NCBI RefSeq assembly: GCF_010015585.1
Contig: NW_022985071.1
Span: 425,252-489,251, forward strand
Source: Eremomyces bilateralis CBS 781.70
Lineage: Eukaryota > Ascomycota > Dothideomycetes > Eremomycetales > Eremomycetaceae
Length of the DNA stretch: 64,000 nucleotides
Direction of reading: 5' to 3'
Shown: positions 35,714-47,596 of the stretch, in pieces
Layout: every line of letters starts with the position of its first letter
How positions within the stretch are numbered: position 1 is the stretch's first letter
Translations under genes and position numbers: made by a program
The notes under the pieces: generated by a model
The model's input: the letters and a program-made list of their open reading frames with translations, nothing else
Database searches by the model: none
Told to the model about the DNA's origin: nothing

Positions 35714-38107
35714 ATGGCAAACAATAACCCCAAGCAAGAGATTGTGCATACTACGATGGCAGATGCTCCAGAAACGATACCGGACGCCGTCAAGTCTCAC
35801 TCAATACTCGATTCTTCATTTCCTGTCTTTGTCCCTCATCTTGATGAGTTGTATATGTCAGGAGAAGAGCTTCGAGCTGCAATCCGCAGCTTGGGTATCG
35901 CTTCCTCGAAAAAGGAAGAATCGATCAAGACGAAACCGACCTTGAAGGAGGATAAAGAGGATACTAAGGCCATAACTGAAGGGACCGAGCAACCACGCTC
36001 AGTCTTCATGGACGCCCTCAACAAAAGCAATGCCTTCCACGAGACAACGGAAACACTCAAGGAACAGAACAAGATGCTCACGCAAAACGCAGACGTGGCC
36101 TTCATCTCCACCAAATCTCCCCTTGTCGACCTGTTCTACGAACTGAAGGGCGAGTTTATCCGGGAGAATGCCGAGAAGCAGTTCGCCGAAGCATGGAAGG
36201 CCAGTCCTCTGACGACTCTGAAGATCATCTTCAACGCCCGCAGCATCCACCTAGGGAAATCCGAGAAGTTCAGCGTTTACAATGCGCTTGGATGGCTGTA
36301 CGAACATCATCCCCAGACGCTGATCGCCAACCTGCAGTGGCTGGTACGGCCTGTGATCGAGAAGAAGCCCGCCAAGCCGGAGAAGGATCAAGTGAAGTCG
36401 ACTAAGGAAGAAGACGATGATGATATGGTCATGCTCGACGAGGATGGCGAGGAGATCAGCGACCCTGCCGCGTTTGATGTCAAAGATGGTGGCTCCCATG
36501 GCTACTGGAAGGATCTTCCCAATATTATTGCGCTTGCATCCAAGGACATGCTCGCATGGAATAGTTCTCCGAGGGCGCTCTTTAATGTCGACGTGCGAAA
36601 AGCGAAGCGAGCCTCAAAAGACGTCTGGGACCATGATAGTGCGACGAAGCTCCGCGTGGAGAAGCGGGACAAGACGCATGAAACTGCAGTCGCGAAACTG
36701 CTGGCCGATAACAAGTATCGACTCCTGTATGTAACGGTTGCTCGCCTCTTTGCGGACCAGCTTCGTCTCGATCTCAACCGCCTGAAATCGGGCGACAAGG
36801 AGCAAATTCGAAAGATCTCCCTCGCTGCGAAATGGGCTCCGTCGTTCCGCGGACTGCACGATAAGAACACTTTCATCGTTTCTTCGATCGCAGAGATCCT
36901 GTATCCTCATGCTGAGGTATGCCCCGACGTCCCGACCGCCGACCGCGAGACCTACCTGAAACATGCCCGCGAAGCATACCGGAAAGGGACGTTGTCTCCG
37001 CTTCGGAAGCATCTGGATATTGTCGAGCGTGATATATCGGCCAAAACATATTCCAACATCAAGTATGACCGCGTTCCGTCGGTTGCGATGGATCGCTACA
37101 CCGAGCTATTCGCAAAGAAGGACAACGAGCGATTCGCGACATACCTGGAAAAAGTCGTCGAAGGCACGGCGCAAATCTCCGGAGCCATCCTGCTTCCAGG
37201 TACCCTCGTTGCCAAAGCCAGGGGCAATGCAAAAAACTCCGATCTGAAAGGGGCTGTTACGGCGAAGGTCTTAGACGGCCAGTGGGAGTCAATCGTCAAG
37301 CGGATTCGCGAGGCTGGCACGCTTCAGTCGTCGATCGCAGTCTGCGACGTCAGCGGATCAATGAGGTATCCAACCTTCCTGGACAAGACCCAGCCGATGG
37401 ATCATGCAGTCGGCCTTTCTCTACTCCTTGCCGAAGTGACCGCACCGCCATTCGGAGGCTCGTTTATAACCTTTTCTCAAAGCCCTCAGGTCATGAAGGC
37501 CGGCGGACCGGACGATAAGAAGAAGTTCTGCGAGAAGGTCGCTTACATATGTAATAGCGACTGGGGGCAGAACACGAATTTCGTCAAGGTCTTCGAGGAC
37601 CTGATCCTTCCCATCGCCGTGGAGAATAAGATCCCTCAGGAAGACATGATCAAGCAGGTGTTTGTTTTTTCGGATATGCAGTTTGATGGGGCTCAGATGT
37701 CGGACGCGAGGTGGTCAACCTCTTTCGAGCGAATCAAGAAGAAATACGAGGACGCGGGATACGAGTTGCCAACGCTGGTGTTTTGGAATTTGGCAGAGAG
37801 CAGCGGTTTTTGGGATAGTTCGGATTCGGAGGCGGAGGCGGAACAAAGCAACGACCCCAAACCTGTGACGGCAGACGAGCCCGGAACTGCGCTGGTGAGC
37901 GGATACAGCCAGGGTATGTTGAAGGTGTTCTTGGATGGGGGTGGCTTTGAAGGGGAAGACGATGAGATCGTCGAAGAGGTGGTCAAAGGAGAAGATGGGG
38001 AAGATGTCGTGACGGTGAAGAAAGTGAAACCAAAGCTGGACCCCTTGAAGGTCGTGAAAAAGGCGGTCAGCCATAAGGCGTACAGCATGTTGAGGGTTGT
38101 CGATTGA
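35714..38107 (+). CDS. DUF2828 (TROVE/vWA-like) protein
   Basis: A 797-residue protein read from one uninterrupted exon, unusual in this intron-rich window. Residues from about 95 match the DUF2828 pattern: FMDALNKSNAFHETTETLKE, then NADVAFISTKSPLVDLFYEL and WKASPLTTLKIIFNARSIHLGK. A helical repeat region follows, then a von Willebrand A-like domain with an intact MIDAS start (VCDVSGSM) and QVFVFSDMQFD. An acidic insert (EEDDDDMVMLDEDGEE) lies in the middle. By fold relationship this family resembles the Ro60 TROVE-plus-vWA arrangement, which binds RNA. That functional link is inference. The start could also be the second Met at 35756 (MADAPET). It converges with the JmjC gene, 116 bp between stops. 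Confidence 0.88.
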   Translation: MANNNPKQEIVHTTMADAPETIPDAVKSHSILDSSFPVFVPHLDELYMSGEELRAAIRSLGIASSKKEESIKTKPTLKEDKEDTKAITEGTEQPRSVFMDALNKSNAFHETTETLKEQNKMLTQNADVAFISTKSPLVDLFYELKGEFIRENAEKQFAEAWKASPLTTLKIIFNARSIHLGKSEKFSVYNALGWLYEHHPQTLIANLQWLVRPVIEKKPAKPEKDQVKSTKEEDDDDMVMLDEDGEEISDPAAFDVKDGGSHGYWKDLPNIIALASKDMLAWNSSPRALFNVDVRKAKRASKDVWDHDSATKLRVEKRDKTHETAVAKLLADNKYRLLYVTVARLFADQLRLDLNRLKSGDKEQIRKISLAAKWAPSFRGLHDKNTFIVSSIAEILYPHAEVCPDVPTADRETYLKHAREAYRKGTLSPLRKHLDIVERDISAKTYSNIKYDRVPSVAMDRYTELFAKKDNERFATYLEKVVEGTAQISGAILLPGTLVAKARGNAKNSDLKGAVTAKVLDGQWESIVKRIREAGTLQSSIAVCDVSGSMRYPTFLDKTQPMDHAVGLSLLLAEVTAPPFGGSFITFSQSPQVMKAGGPDDKKKFCEKVAYICNSDWGQNTNFVKVFEDLILPIAVENKIPQEDMIKQVFVFSDMQFDGAQMSDARWSTSFERIKKKYEDAGYELPTLVFWNLAESSGFWDSSDSEAEAEQSNDPKPVTADEPGTALVSGYSQGMLKVFLDGGGFEGEDDEIVEEVVKGEDGEDVVTVKKVKPKLDPLKVVKKAVSHKAYSMLRVVD

Positions 38108-38223
38108 TTTCTGCCGAAAATTGAACTTGGGGCCTTTCGTGGGGGCGCATGAAGGCAGCGGGATACCTCTCCTCTCTGGTTGAGGACGTGTGGACATGGA
38201 GCGGATGCCTCCCCCTGTATATT

Positions 38224-39097
38224 TCAGCGAAACCACCAATTCACCTTTTAATAGTTAGCTGGATCCGATGACAATAAGAAATGTGATACCTACTGATGCC
38301 GATATTTTGCCTCCTACCCCTCGTACGGCGTGCCACCAACTCAGAGGAATAAACACAGCATCACCTGGATAAAGGCACGCCTCAACTCCATGAACCAGCT
38401 CTTCTCCTTGCTTCTCACCCCAAATCAAGTCCTCTGCTACTCTCCTCTCCTCCCCGCCCATCATCTCCACTCCTCGCATCCTCCCGATACCTTGTCTTCC
38501 GACTCTCATCTTCACCTCCTGAAACACCTGCTTTCCATCATCTGGTGCGATCATTCTGATCTGCTTCTCTCCCGCCAATTGCACCAGCAAGTTTGGATTT
38601 GGGTCACGGTGCAAGGGCGTCACAGTCGGTGGGTAGCCCATCCAAAGACTTGACCCATAGACGTCACCTTTCCCGGCTTTTTGAACTAGCTCGGGGAGCG
38701 GTAGGTCATGAATAAGCGGCCCGGGGAGCTCGTCGAGAGAGGCTTGCGCCAGGTACAAGTTGGAATCATGACCTTCTGCAGCAGATTGCTTCATATCCAC
38801 CCATTTCAAGAATAAATCCAAAGGGACATTTTGCCGGCGGAATTCAACGGTCCCTGAGCCATCCTGAGACTTCACCGTATGCTCCAGCGGAACAATAGTT
38901 GAGCTATATTTCCCCAGGTAGCCAATGTCCAGCTTGCCATTGCCATCGAACCACTTATCGATGGCGTTGATGCGGGGTTGGACGGTGTTACGAAGCAACA
39001 CCGGAGTGGAAGATTGAAAAAATTGTGACTTGAACTTGAGGGCGTTGAGGTTTTCGATTGCTATCAACGGTTTGAATTGGCAAGAGAGTCGTTGCAT
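38224..39097 (-). CDS. JmjC-domain (cupin-8) hydroxylase-like protein
   Basis: Probable Fe(II)/2-oxoglutarate oxygenase. Exon 1 is 39097-38294. A 49-nt intron (GTAGGT ... TTAAAAG) leads to a last exon of seven codons, 38244-38224, giving VNWWFR and stop. The resulting ASVNWWFR end is the normal finish of JmjC hydroxylases, whereas reading through the intron gives an unrelated end. Total 274 residues. The facial triad is visible as TPLHRDPNPN (H-x-D) and PLSWWHAVRG (distal His). The N-terminus has the STPVLLRN pattern of this family. The closest named relatives are small JmjC proteins of the TYW5/JMJD5/JMJD7 type, and I cannot tell which substrate applies. Confidence 0.87.
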
Positions 39098-39602
39098 TGG
39101 GGGATGTGTCGTCGCTCAGACAATGCTCTCGTGGAAACAATTTATTGTAAAGAGCTCATGCTCGCAGACAGCACACTTTAAGACAGGCGTCAATCACGAT
39201 AGTAATAAACAGGTCCTGATGAGATGAGACCGGGAATCTTTGATTGTCTTCTCTGGTCGTCTGGTGAGACACAGGCCCGGAGAGGTCGGAAATGGCATGA
39301 CTCAACCAGATCCTGGCGCGTCGAAAATGCGAGTCATCAAAAGGAGACGCGTCTGCGTCACGGAAACGTCCGCGTTCAGAAAAACACCAATGTCAAGCAA
39401 TTTCATATAATAATGGTTGATTCTTAAATAATTTAGTTCAAAACTCCAGGTCGATATTCTTGTCAAAGTCATAAGCGCCCGCCTACATGAGGATAGATAC
39501 AGCAGTGCTGCATTGAAGAGCTGCAACAATAGCCATCCATTTACATCCCATCTACTGTTCTAGGTCTCATGTCCAAATGTTCATCGATCATACGGATATA
39601 TA
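39098..39602. other. Intergenic, JmjC / mpaB-like
   Basis: 5' flank of the JmjC gene and 3' flank of the oxygenase. Nothing recognised. Confidence 0.45.
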
Positions 39603-41133
39603 TCAAACTGCAAAAGGACAGCCTCCCCTCCTTGCCTCGGTCAAGGTTCTCCTGGTCTCCTCCATCTCCTTCTTCCCCTTGCCCCTGAATAATTTCGGGC
39701 CAACCTCCTCCAAATCGTATCCATCCGGCTCATATTTCGGGTCGCCCGGGTACGGCAGACCCATCGTCCACTTGTACCATGCGGTGATGCCCCATCGGTT
39801 GGCAAACGTGGCGGGGATGTACCACGGCTCGGACATGTAGAGGACTTTGTGGCTGCGGCCGGTCTTGGGGTCTGGTTGCGAGAAGGCCTTGAAAGGGATG
39901 ATTCGCGGGAGAGCGAGGTATCGGAGGAAATATTTGCGGACCAGAAGACCCGTGTCGACGGTGAATTTCAGTGGTGCATAAGGCGGAGGATACCTGGAGA
40001 ACGAACAAGAGTCAGGAATGGATATTGAGGGCAGAAGTAAGGGACTCACATCATGGCAGTTCGCAGCTTTTCGTCCATCAAGCAGCTCACAAATTGATTT
40101 CCAATCCATTTGAGCGGGCCAGGCACATCGTACACAAGAATGCGCACGGTTTCATCCGCAGTTTTCTTGTTGTACTCGCTCGGCACCATGTGTTGCTGTT
40201 CGTATTTGGTGGCCCATTCCTGGACATCTTCCAGCCATTCCAGGCCATCTTTCCATCCCATATGAAAGCGTCGAAGGGCTTCAAACGAGATTCCTTGGGC
40301 ATCGCCGATGGCTTTCCAGAACACACCCCTTGTTTGGCATTAGATGGACCGTCTTGGAGCGAGTCAATGTGAGGAAGACTTACACTGCGCACTTCTCCAA
40401 TTCCGAGTTTCCTCTCCATTCGTACATGCCGACGAATTTGATTGGTTCCAGTGCAAACAAGCTGAGCGTATATAGCAGATCATCGTTGCTGATTTTTCCT
40501 GACTTTCGGTAGCCCCTACTCAAAAAGTAAGAATCTGCTGCGGCTGTCAAGTACGGAAGATTTGCGAGACGACATACGAATGAAGGTAGTTCATCCTGGA
40601 GATAGCATTGATGGTTCTCTCGGAATCAGGCGGATTTATAACAAACTCGCCGATCAAGACCTCCGTATCAGCGTATCGCTGCTATCGTTAACTTCGTGTC
40701 GCCAGGTAGTTACGCCTGTGAAGAGTACCTTTGATGCTAACGAGACGTCGGAAAGCTGCTTAGTATCTACGAGTAGTTTGCTTATTGTTGGGATTCCATA
40801 TGTCCTGAACAGCGCAAACTGCAACGCTTTCTGCCCCATGAATGGGAATTCATACTCCCCCAGCATCTTATTAATCTCCCATGCTTGAAGGGTCGTCATC
40901 CGCGAGAGCGAGTCTCTTGTAGGAAACGGAAATTTGGCGTGGATCTTGTCCCGCCGACGGTATCGAAGGAGTCGGACAAGCAGAAGATATGCGATGGATG
41001 CAACGGCAACATTGCGAGGCGCCAGGTAAGTCCCCCATGGTAATTGTAATAGTTGAGACTTCGACAACTCGATCCGGGCTATGATTTTCTCAAGCAACTG
41101 ACGAACGAAATCTGTAGATAATGAAGAAGACAT
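39603..41133 (-). CDS. ER-bound oxygenase, mpaB/mpaB'/Lcp family
   Basis: Exons 41133-40729, 40678-40578, 40515-40384, 40328-40050 and 39993-39603 close to 435 residues. A transmembrane helix near residue 45 (VAVASIAYLLLVRLLRYRRR) fits membrane anchoring. Family landmarks are SRMTTLQAWEINKMLGEYEF, ALQFALFRTYGIPTISKLL, KRYADTEVLIGEF, YTLSLFALEPIKFV and WRGNSELEKCAVG. The family (DUF2236/mpaB', rubber oxygenase Lcp-like) includes the heme-type oxygenase MpaB of mycophenolic acid biosynthesis. Most fungal genomes also carry mpaB-like genes unconnected to clusters. No biosynthetic neighbours are present here, so a secondary-metabolite role is not supported. The C-terminus RRGGCPFAV is ordinary. 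Confidence 0.87.
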
Positions 41134-42227
41134 ATTGACCGAACTGCGCCGAAAGAACGACGAATAGAGGTTGGAAGGAGCAAGGAAACACCAGAACCGA
41201 GAACCTACATCTCTAAGGAATATCTTCTACTTTTCATAGTCATTTGGATTTCCCGAGGCTTGACGTCGATAGTTGAAAATGCAGATAGAACGGTGCTTTC
41301 ACATGTGGACTCCATCAGGGGGAAAAGGTACGTACCGGGTGCGTGTGAGCGCGTGGGGCACGCCAGTGTGGAGTGTAGACATCAGCCTTATACCCGACGA
41401 ACCCGAGTCTTGATTGGTGAGTAGATCGGAGCGAACTAGAAGTCGAGCAAGCGAGTTGGCTATAATTGCACCGTCGGGATAACGTCGAACGACGAGACGA
41501 TATGGCTTGCTCATGTGCTTGCTGGCGGTCCTCGGCCCAACAAACTGAAGGATCATCGGGGTGTGAGTTAAGAATTGAGATTCTTCTGGCTCCTTCCGTT
41601 TGTCTGACTCGACAAAAGCAGTCAATGGGGTGATCTGGAACAGATCGATCCGAGAGGTACATGATGTAAATGGTTCGGACGAGATGAAACCGTACTGGAC
41701 CCCGCATGAATGGACGGATTATGACGCCAAGCCGGATTACAATCATCATTAACAGGCGCCATCACCCTTCTAAGTCTAACAAATGGGGAACATTCCATAC
41801 GAGCGGGATCAGATTGAACGAGTCAGACGAGAATTATCACTCGATTAGGGTTGGAGGGGGATTCGGATCAAAGCTGGAGCCGCATCCGAAGCCGGTCAAC
41901 CCCTGTCTCGGGAGCGATCCGTACTCAATCCGAGCCCTAACTGCCATCAGCTCTGTGGATGCTGATATCAGACCATTTTTCCAGGTCTATGTCGTGTTGT
42001 CGATGCTAAAATTTATCTACGTGGAATCCATACCAAGGGGGGGGGAATGTTTATCTACGATTATATCAGATGGGCAGGTTATCCCCAAAACCGCTGCGGA
42101 ATGCTCATATCTCCACACGAAAGTCTCCCAGAAGAAACAAAACCCAAACATTCCTCAGGGTTGGCAACTGCTCCTGGACAGAGCTTAGGTGATTTGGACG
42201 CTGTTTTCGAGTTAATAGATGATCCTC
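41134..42227. other. Intergenic, mpaB-like / BCAT
   Basis: About 1.1 kb. A 160-codon plus frame (41706-42188) has no recognisable motif and is treated as chance. A G-run lies near 42038-42047. Confidence 0.4.
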
Positions 42228-43519
42228 TTAGTCAGACTCGACATACCTCCAAGGATGGGCATCGTCGCCATACTGGATCCGTTCAATCCATTGCTTAACC
42301 TGTACCGTCAAGGGCCCCGCTTCCTCGCCCTTGGGGAGCCCGCAGTCGATCAGACGGCCCTTCCATGAGATCACCCGCACAGGATTGACGATGGCAGCCG
42401 TACCGGTTCCGAAGACCTCGAGCAGCCTCCCCTCCTCGGATGCCTCCGCGACATCTTTCATCCTCATTTTGCGCTCCGAGACGGTCCATCCCTCCGGCTG
42501 GAGCCGCTCGCGAGCAAGGGCAAGAACCGAATCACGGGTGACGCCGCTCAAGATCGTGCCATCGAGCGGAGCGGTGACCAATTCCTTCTGGCCAGTTTCC
42601 TTGTTCTTGAGCGCGACGAACAGGTTCATGGTGCCAACTTCGGTGATGTACTCCTCCTCGCCAAATAACCATAAGTTCTGGTGGAACCCGCGGCTAGCCG
42701 CCTCCATCTGGGGCAAAATGCATGGTGCATAGTTGGCTCCCAGCTTCTTGTCGCCGACACCACCAGGCCATGCTCGGGTGGCATAGTCCGTGGCTTCCAA
42801 AGACACCGCCTTGAACCCGGTAGGGTAGTATGGGCCAACTGGTGAAGCGATGACGTAGAAAAGCGCCGAGCCCGGTGGTCCAACACCAATGGTCTTTTGC
42901 GTGCCGATCATTGTAGGTCGGAGATACAACGAGTATCCTCGTTGCTGCGGAATGAACCTCTGCTCGAGCTTGACAAGCTCCGAAATTAGTTGGATGCCGG
43001 CATCGCCGTCGAATGTTGGTAGAGCGATCCGAGCCACGGAATTGTTGAGTCGCGCCATATTCCGGTCCGGTCGGAATAACCGCACATGTCCCTCGTCGTC
43101 CCTGTAAGCCTTCATGCCCTCGAAGGCGGTAAAGGCATAATGAAATACGCAGGTCGCGGGGTCGAGACTAAGGTTTTGGTAAGGCGTGATTCGAGGAGGA
43201 AGCCATCCCTGTGAAGCTGTCCACTCCATTGACAACATATGATCTGGAAACCAGTCAGATAAAGGTATGAATTGCGGAAGGGACGCCGACCTGTAAACGT
43301 CCTGCCGAACACGAGTTCCTCTGGAGGCGTAAGCTGCTTAGGGTGTGCAGTTTTCTCGATGGTCAACTTTGTAGGATCGAGACCTGGTAACTTCATGCCT
43401 GACGCAGCAGGCGTCTTGATGCTGTAGCACCTGCTCCATTGATACTGTGATTGTTGAGAAATCGAATTACGGCTTCTGAGCAGCGACCGTAGTGGTCCTT
43501 GAGAGCGTAATGAAACCAT
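42228..43519 (-). CDS. Branched-chain amino-acid aminotransferase, mitochondrial
   Basis: Class IV PLP aminotransferase for the last step of Leu/Ile/Val synthesis or the first step of their breakdown. Exons 43519-43291 and 43243-42228 give 414 residues. The first roughly 40 residues are Arg/Ser/Gln-rich without acids (SLRSQGPLRSLLRSRNSISQ), a mitochondrial presequence. Signatures follow: LTPPEELVFGRTFTDHML, FEGMKAYR, RLFRPDRNM, the PLP-lysine region GDKKLGANYAP, EEEYITEVGTMN and FGTGTAAIVNPV. The intron donor is GTCGGC, atypical but required by phase. It diverges from the SCY1-like gene with a 569-bp shared upstream region. Confidence 0.94.
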
Positions 43520-44088
43520 TATGTGCAGGCCACTAGGTGTATGAGGAATGGAGGATGCTCGTTGGTCTAGGAGAAGGCGAGATGAAGAAACTAGGAATTA
43601 CGAAGAGATTTAGAAAAGCGACCGTGGGATACAGTCACTCAAAAGTCATTGAATCCTGGAGCAGTAGGGAATGTCAATGGGCGTGCGCCGGACCAAAATC
43701 GGAGTGATAGTGGAGATGTCGACAACTCCAGGTAATTACTCCCAAGCCGATGTGAGCCGTTCAGACATCCCTGTCGCCAAATCCCGCCATCCAGGGACGC
43801 GACAGCTGCTGTGAATGTCGATACGGATATGTAGCTCCCCATTAAACGTGGCGTTACTGCGTTCCATCTCGAGAGACATACTGCGACAGGCAGCTTCACA
43901 GGTTGCGTCGCATCAAGGCAAACCATTGTTTGTTTCGAGCATTACGAGTTCTAATAGTACACAAACCTCCGCTGAAGGACGGGGAAGGCTGTTGCGGTCC
44001 AAATGCCACCATCATGAGCCAGCCCATACGAAAGGACCCCGACATCGAGTGATAGCATTGGTCCTGTGTACGGCATTGTGGAAGCACC
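43520..44088. other. Divergent promoter region, BCAT / SCY1-like
   Basis: I looked for Leu3-type CCG-N4-CGG sites here and saw none that were exact. Nothing else recognised. Confidence 0.4.
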
Positions 44089-46925
44089 ATGTTTTCCAAC
44101 GCCCTCAAATCCTTTACCTCGAATATCTCCTCTAATTACTCCGTCGCATCCCAACCGTCCTCACTATCAGGTCCGTGGAAGATCTACGATGCGAAGAAGA
44201 AGTCCACCGGCAAGGCCGCCTCGGTCTTTGTGTTCGACAAGAAGTCTTTGGAACCCCATGGAGGCGGGTTGGGTGGAAGGTCCAGTACCGCGTCATTGAA
44301 GCGCGTACATGAGGAGGTGGTGGAGAGGCTCAAGAAGGAGGCCAGCTCGCTCGCCCGACTAAGACATCCAAGCGTTCTGGAACTGGTTGAGCCGGTAGAG
44401 GAAACGAGGGGTGGTGGGCTGATGTTCGCAACGGAGCTAGTAACGGCATCGTTGGCTGGATTGCTACAAGAAAAGGATGATCAAGAGAGATCGGGAGGCG
44501 TTGGTGGAAGGCCAAGCAAATATGTCGTCGAAGATGCCGAGGGGGTCAAGAGGAGACGAGAGCTCGAGATCGACGAGTTGGAGATACAAAAAGGGTTGCT
44601 GCAGCTTGGGAAAGGCCTCGAGTTCTTGCATGAGAGTGCTGGACTAGTTCATGGGAACTTGACCCCCGACGCGATATTCATCAACGCCAAATCCGACTGG
44701 AAGATAGCCGGCCTTGGATTCTCCAGTCCACCGAGCGACTCTACCTCCTCGACGCCGTCAATATCCCTATCCGAAGTGTTGAATTCCGACCCTCGACTTC
44801 CGAGATTTGTTCAGCTAAATCTCGACTATTCGTCGCCGGACTTTGTCGTCGACAACAATATAACGACTGCAGCCGATATGTTCACCTTGGGTATTCTGAT
44901 CCTCGCGCTGTATAACTCCCCTCACAAAAGCCCCCTGGACACCTCCTCGAGCATTTCTACCTATAAGCGCATCTTTTCATCTTCCTCGTCGGTGCCTTCG
45001 CAAGGCAATAATTTCCTTATCAAAGGCTCACTACCCCGTGAAGTCCCGAACCTCCTATCCCGACTTATTACCCGACGACCGGCGCAGAGGCTCAGCGCGA
45101 GAGAGTTCCAACAAGCCTCATATTTTGACAACATCCTTATTTCGACCATTCGATTTCTGGAGAGTCTCCCGGCGAAGACCCCCAGCGAGAAATCACAGTT
45201 CATGCGGGGACTCCCGAGGATCTTGAACCAGTTTCCCAAAACGGTGCTGGAGAAAAAGGTGCTCCCTGCATTGCTGGATGAGACCAAGGATCGGGAGTTA
45301 CTTGCAATGGTGCTGCAAAATGGTTTCAAGATTATCACCACCCTCCCACCCACACATGCCCGACGAGCGTTCACGGACAAGGTGATCCCGAAGCTGAAAG
45401 ATGTTTTCACGACACCGAGCGGATCAAAAGTCGCTGCTCCAGAACGGGACACCGCAAAGGAAGCGGGACTAATGGTTTTGCTGGAGAATCTAAAAACTGT
45501 ATCGGATCATTGCACAGGCAAGGATTTCAAAGACGACATCCTCCCCATTGTCGTACTAGCGCTCGAATCCCCGACCCATTCTCTTGTCGACGCTGCTCTG
45601 CGAAGCCTTTCTATCATCCTTTCGATCCTAGATTTCTCCACTGTGAAAAACGAACTCTTCCCAGTCATTGCAGCGGTGTTCAGCAAAACCAGTAGCATGG
45701 GGATCAAAATCCGCGGATTGCAAGCTTTCAATGTGCTGTGTGGTGGCACCCCTGGAGCAGACGACCAAGACGATGGTGGATTAAGCGGATTCGGCACGGA
45801 TCAGTCGCCAACAGCAAAGACAAATTCTGTCATCCTAGACAAGTATACCATTCAAGAGAAGGTCGTGCCGCTCATGAAAGGAATCAAGACGAAGGAACCT
45901 GCAGTGATGGTATGTACACATATCTCTACTCCTCGGCTGATACTAATGGATCGTAGATGGCCACCCTCGAAGTGTTCCGGGAAGTTGGCAAGATCGCCGA
46001 CTCGGACTTCCTTGCTATGGAAGTGTTGCCGATCCTCTGGAGCTTCAGTCTCGGTCCACTCCTCAACCTTTTGCAGTTCCAGTCGTTCATGTCGCTCATC
46101 AAGTCCATTTCCACGCGCATCGAACAAGAACAGACCCGCAAACTCCAAGAACTGGGCTCCACCACGGCCGCAGCGGCGACGTCCAGTGATTTCATGACCT
46201 TCGGGCCCAGTGGAACGAACGGCGCCCTCGGCTCCGCTGGGGGAGATGAGGTGGATTTCGAGAGTCTGGTGCTGGGGCGGAAGCCGGGTGCGGCCGCTGA
46301 CCCGCTTGGAAACGACTGGATGTCTTCCGCATCCGCATCGTCATCGCTCCCTCATCGACCAACACAAAACACCGCGCCAGCGCCTACATTCTCATGGTCG
46401 TCACCGCAGACCTCGTTGTCCCCGTCAGGCACTGGCGTGCTTACGCCTCAGACTGCATCCTCCCGTGCAATCACCCCCGAGCTCAACTTGAGCAGTTTTG
46501 CCACCCTCCAACCGTCGAATCCAGGAACGGGCGGCTCTTTCGGCCAACCTCTCCAGCATTCAAAGCCAACTATGAACCAGCTTAATCCTAGCCAATCCTC
46601 CATTGATTGGTCTCGAGCATCGGGGGCGCCAAATACTGCCATGGGCGGTACCACAAACATATGGGCCACTCCCTCCTCCCCGGCGCCTCCTTTTAACAGC
46701 ATGCAGTCGTCTAGCGCATTTTCCATCCCTCCACCCGCGCCGTCACAATACTCGAGCTTTAACATCGCGCCGCCATCATCGCAAAGCAGACCTTCGGTGA
46801 ATCAAGGTACACTCGGGGGCGGCACGTCTAGTTTTCAGCGACAAACAAGCCAACTACCAGGGCCACCAGCACCGCAGAATCACGCTCAGAAGCAAGGATT
46901 GGACAAGTACGAGAGCTTAATATGA
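44089..46925 (+). CDS. SCY1-like pseudokinase (SCYL2/Scy1 type)
   Basis: Exons 44089-45909 and 45957-46925 give 929 residues. The N-terminal kinase-like domain has degenerate catalytic motifs: GLVHGNLTPDAIFIN in place of HRD and KIAGLGFSS in place of DFG. It is therefore predicted inactive as a kinase, as in the family. A HEAT-type helical array follows (KTVLEKKVLPALLDE, FTDKVIPKLKDVF, DILPIVVLALES and others). The long C-terminus is Ser/Pro/Gln-rich with FG and GTNIWATP-type motifs. By family knowledge SCY1-like proteins act in Golgi/endosome and clathrin traffic. The N-terminal acidic and Lys insert around GGVGGRPSKYVVEDAEG is ordinary. The converging downstream gene ends 56 bp away. Confidence 0.9.
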
Positions 46926-46981
46926 GGAAAATGCAATCCGTGTCATTTGCCGTCATCATGCCCCTTGCGAAATGAGAAGAA

Positions 46982-47596
46982 CTAAGATCTGAAGGATATT
47001 GCGGTGGTAAGAATCACGCACAACACCGGGACCCCTAAAATCAACACCATCCCGAAAATTAGGATCCCAACAAATGTCATCATCCGCGACATGAACGTCT
47101 GTCGCCGCAAATACGTCCCGAACTCTGCGCACCGTTGCTCCGCGGCTCTCCGCGACGTCGAGCGGTGCCATCGCCGCGGGCATGCCTCTCCCAGTTGTGT
47201 TTCCGGCGCAATTGTGGCGGTTGGCGACGGAGACAGTGCAGCAGGGTTTGTACTCGCTTGCTCGACCGGCGCATCGGAAGTCGAGGAGGAATCTTCGGTC
47301 GTGTCGGCGCCCACGCTGCGTCCGAACCACGGGAAGAAGCCCCACGGGCGTCTGGTGGTCGCGGTGCTGGACTCGGTCGCCGGATGCTGTTCGCGGCCAT
47401 CTTCGAGCAGGGTCATGGGATATTCGGGGGCATTGGTCGAGGCGGTGGAGGTGGCGTTGGGTAACGAGGTCAGGGTGCGGCCCCATCTGTGGCTCCCGGG
47501 TCGGCGGACGGTTTCCAGGGAGGGGTTGCTGTTGTCGCATGCATGGGTTGCGGAAAGGGTGTGCATAGGGTATGGGTATGTTTGGTTGTGGGCCAT
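46982..47596 (-). CDS. Hypothetical tail-anchored-like membrane protein
   Basis: A 204-residue frame starting MAHNQTYPYPMHTL; a longer in-frame start at 47815 is less likely. The body is Ser/Thr/Pro-rich and disordered, with one WGFFPWFGRS patch. An Arg/Cys-rich amphipathic segment (RRWHRSTSRRAAEQRCAEF) precedes a single strong hydrophobic helix at the C-terminus (MTFVGILIFGMVLILGVPVL), leaving about ten residues behind it. This layout suggests a tail-anchored or single-pass protein facing the cytosol. I recognise no named family. Confidence 0.6.
   Translation of the reverse strand: MAHNQTYPYPMHTLSATHACDNSNPSLETVRRPGSHRWGRTLTSLPNATSTASTNAPEYPMTLLEDGREQHPATESSTATTRRPWGFFPWFGRSVGADTTEDSSSTSDAPVEQASTNPAALSPSPTATIAPETQLGEACPRRWHRSTSRRAAEQRCAEFGTYLRRQTFMSRMMTFVGILIFGMVLILGVPVLCVILTTAISFRS

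Noticed and set aside
39603-41133. mpaB-like gene as part of a mycophenolic-acid-type cluster
   Set aside because: No polyketide synthase, prenyltransferase or other tailoring genes nearby.
41706-42188. 160-codon plus ORF in the mpaB/BCAT gap
   Set aside because: No recognisable motif, poor composition and no splice partners.
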